This document shows, in pieces, positions 14,801 through 15,108 of a stretch of 15,108 bases of DNA. Made by a program: the position numbers and the translations under genes. The notes under the pieces were generated by a model that saw only the letters and a program-made list of their open reading frames with translations, had not been told where the DNA came from and searched no databases. Source of the DNA: Alphaproteobacteria bacterium (GTDB taxonomy: Bacteria; Pseudomonadota; Alphaproteobacteria; CALKHQ01); NCBI GenBank assembly GCA_041396705.1, contig JAWKYB010000031.1:1-15108 (forward strand), read 5' to 3'. Positions within the stretch are counted from its first letter, which is position 1, and the number at the start of each line of letters is the position of its first letter.

Positions 14801-15108
14801 GGCGTCGATCGATGCATCTGCATCGAAGTAGGTGGTTTCGCTGCTCCGGTCGTAGCGTCCCGCGTCCAGCCCGGCGATCGCGTCGAGCGGGTCGAGGGCG
14901 GCGCCGCGCGCCGCCCCGCCGACCAGCGCGGTGCCGCCGCCGGCCGGGCCGGAGACGTCGATGTCGGCGCCGGCGTTCAGCGCCACCGCGTCGCCCAGCA
15001 CGTGCACCGTGCCGCCGGCGGTGCCGGCCTGCGCACCGGAGGCGTCGAGCGTGCCCGCCACCTGCACCGCGCCGGCGCCGTCGCCGCCGACCAGCGCGAT
15101 CTGCCCGT
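11819..15108 (-). CDS. C-terminal part of a large TpsA-like / right-handed beta-helix surface protein (5' end outside window)
   Basis: The minus-strand frame is open from the window edge to a TGA at 11819-11821 and gives 1,095 residues; the N-terminus, with any signal peptide and secretion domain, is missing. The first 150 residues match filamentous-haemagglutinin-like (two-partner secretion) exoproteins: GQIALVGGDGAGA, GGTVHVLGDAVALNAGADID, GNGGMAIVWSD, GVVAARGGAGGGDGGLVEVS and GLLLLDPNLLRVT. Then a NosD-like parallel beta-helix of about 24-residue coils (N-x-V/I-x5-GDGV-x-I) runs for roughly 530 residues and ends in the cap motif ALYNWWGSADP. The last 150 residues are a Pro/Gly linker (VPPTPGGGGGAA) and an acidic tail with two Cys (NACPATDEPEDEDG and IECAFD). 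Such proteins are exported through an outer-membrane TpsB pore and act in adhesion or biofilm. No TpsB gene is in the window. A pre-edge GTG at 15067 is not the start. Confidence 0.85.
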   Translation of the reverse strand, partial: GQIALVGGDGAGAVQVAGTLDASGAQAGTAGGTVHVLGDAVALNAGADIDVSGPAGGGTALVGGAARGAALDPLDAIAGLDAGRYDRSSETTYFDADASIDASATDRGNGGMAIVWSDVGTAFHGVVAARGGAGGGDGGLVEVSGAELVFTGLADRSAAAGRAGLLLLDPNLLRVTAAADGTAGNTQRVNDATLNANLALGDVVLQADSRIVVEAGTTVDTQGNTLYFDTLRVQLFADIVGNVDGGAAAGAALATLIGGPALPGNDPARVDVAGTSLRGIQQALEISGDGARVSVAAGTYGDPSDAVNGSAPLLIDHAVTLLGAQATVPTAGRTAGGAGETILDFAAATGAGGTGAAIRVTASDVRIDGFDIVADADLNAAVRIQDTSGGATPVENVFVYNDFIRPSAGTIGGYGVVTSSAGAYRNVQVRNSGITGTDREAIRLSNVDDVVIRDNHLALTGRDAIKLDAVGSAARPSLQIIDNVIEDIAGDGVEIDGIDGPLVVRGNSLTAIAGDGVNVATALGDVSVVDNTMTDTGGSAVEIDSVGAGGTARVIDNRLTDIGGDGVDIANVEGLIRVDDNVIADTDGDGIQIVGGGAIVQVTGNSVANSNAANDPTIHRDLIDISQVVGTVRVRDNILDNADDNAIEVSLLQSRLLIADNVVTGTRNDDGIAVDQVAGPARITGNQVGAAAENGVLVTSTQRITVDTNEIVGNTLAGVVIENAPVSQVLDNTVAGNGGDGVVVVGDGGLTRVARNAVTGNAGNGVAVVGLSRANVDTNVVGGIVAQPGSVDGPSAPDGNGDNGVEAIGVALLRVHNNHLNFNGGNGVSIADGVGSVDARENYVHQNGGNGFALLTAPAAAAISNNSIVGNGGVGLLNGGGTVDALYNWWGSADPAAVAALIAGGGTVSFDPFYVLPDDINGPNGLVAPTGLGPFAFQGGTIIVPPTPGGGGGAAVGFDATALLLPQDETVVGRNLQTPGDDVYFRLPEEFGYGADTYGQTYDLGDSAGQDLAGLAPAAGGNACPATDEPEDEDGVDFTAPVQGLRIECAFDPTQLEPAAGGQPVAAGPAAPGDFLGAFMSTTYLGGIGWFDQPG
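12435..14035 (-). repeat. Coding repeat: parallel beta-helix coils of about 24 residues
   Basis: Within the adhesin gene, units of 23-26 residues recur with the pattern N-x-(V/I/L)-x5-G-(D/N)-G-V-x-(V/I). Examples are NVIEDIAGDGVEI, NSLTAIAGDGVNV, NRLTDIGGDGVDI, NVIADTDGDGIQI and NAVTGNAGNGVAV. The most regular block lies at about 12770-13665; less regular coils flank it. At the DNA level the plus strand shows repeated GTTGTC and GCCGTTGCCGCC elements about 72 bp apart. Each unit is predicted to form one helix turn with an Asn ladder. The DNA copies have diverged, so recent tandem duplication is unlikely. Confidence 0.8.

Overview
The window is very GC-rich (roughly 70%), uses many GTG starts, and carries gene families common in free-living Alphaproteobacteria: a split, glutamate-synthase-like module of the GlxB/GlxC/GlxD (MgsABC) type, a PagL-like lipid A deacylase and a two-partner-secretion-type adhesin. 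An alphaproteobacterium of the Rhodospirillales kind is the most likely source, but no marker gene in the window settles the genus. No rRNA, tRNA, CRISPR array or insertion sequence was recognised.

Left part (1-6875, all + strand). The window opens in the last 36 codons of a gene that looks like a DNA-binding regulator. A small CX5R tyrosine-phosphatase-like gene follows. A 224-bp intergenic region holds a perfect 14-bp palindrome and a consensus TTGACA box. Behind it lies a tight three-gene operon: a class II glutamine amidotransferase; a fusion of a GXGXG domain with an FMN/3Fe-4S glutamate synthase barrel; and a GltD-like FAD/NAD(P)H oxidoreductase fused to a second, degenerate glutamate-synthase-like barrel. 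Together they supply the parts needed to release ammonia from glutamine and reduce an imino intermediate with NAD(P)H electrons. The domain order and the fusions differ from canonical GltB/GltD, and the true substrate cannot be told from the sequence. A small DUF1801-family gene ends this block.

Middle part (6876-11805). A lipid A 3-O-deacylase-like outer-membrane protein with its own good promoter converges on a GT4 glycosyltransferase (- strand). A short 103-bp divergent region separates this from a + strand pair: a GT2 glycosyltransferase and an alkaline-phosphatase-superfamily protein 2 bp behind it. A short two-helix membrane protein, probably starting at CTG, follows. The group looks like a cell-surface glycan or lipid-modification locus.

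Right part (11819-15108, - strand). This is the C-terminal 1,095 residues of a very large surface protein. It joins a filamentous-haemagglutinin-like (TpsA) region to a NosD-like right-handed beta-helix of about 24-residue coils and ends in an acidic tail of unknown role. Its N-terminus lies beyond the window.

The most notable points are the permuted and fused glutamate-synthase-like operon with a degenerate second barrel and a partly lost Fe-S cluster motif, the palindrome upstream of it, the phosphatase-superfamily protein with an altered metal motif, and the small CTG-initiated membrane protein.
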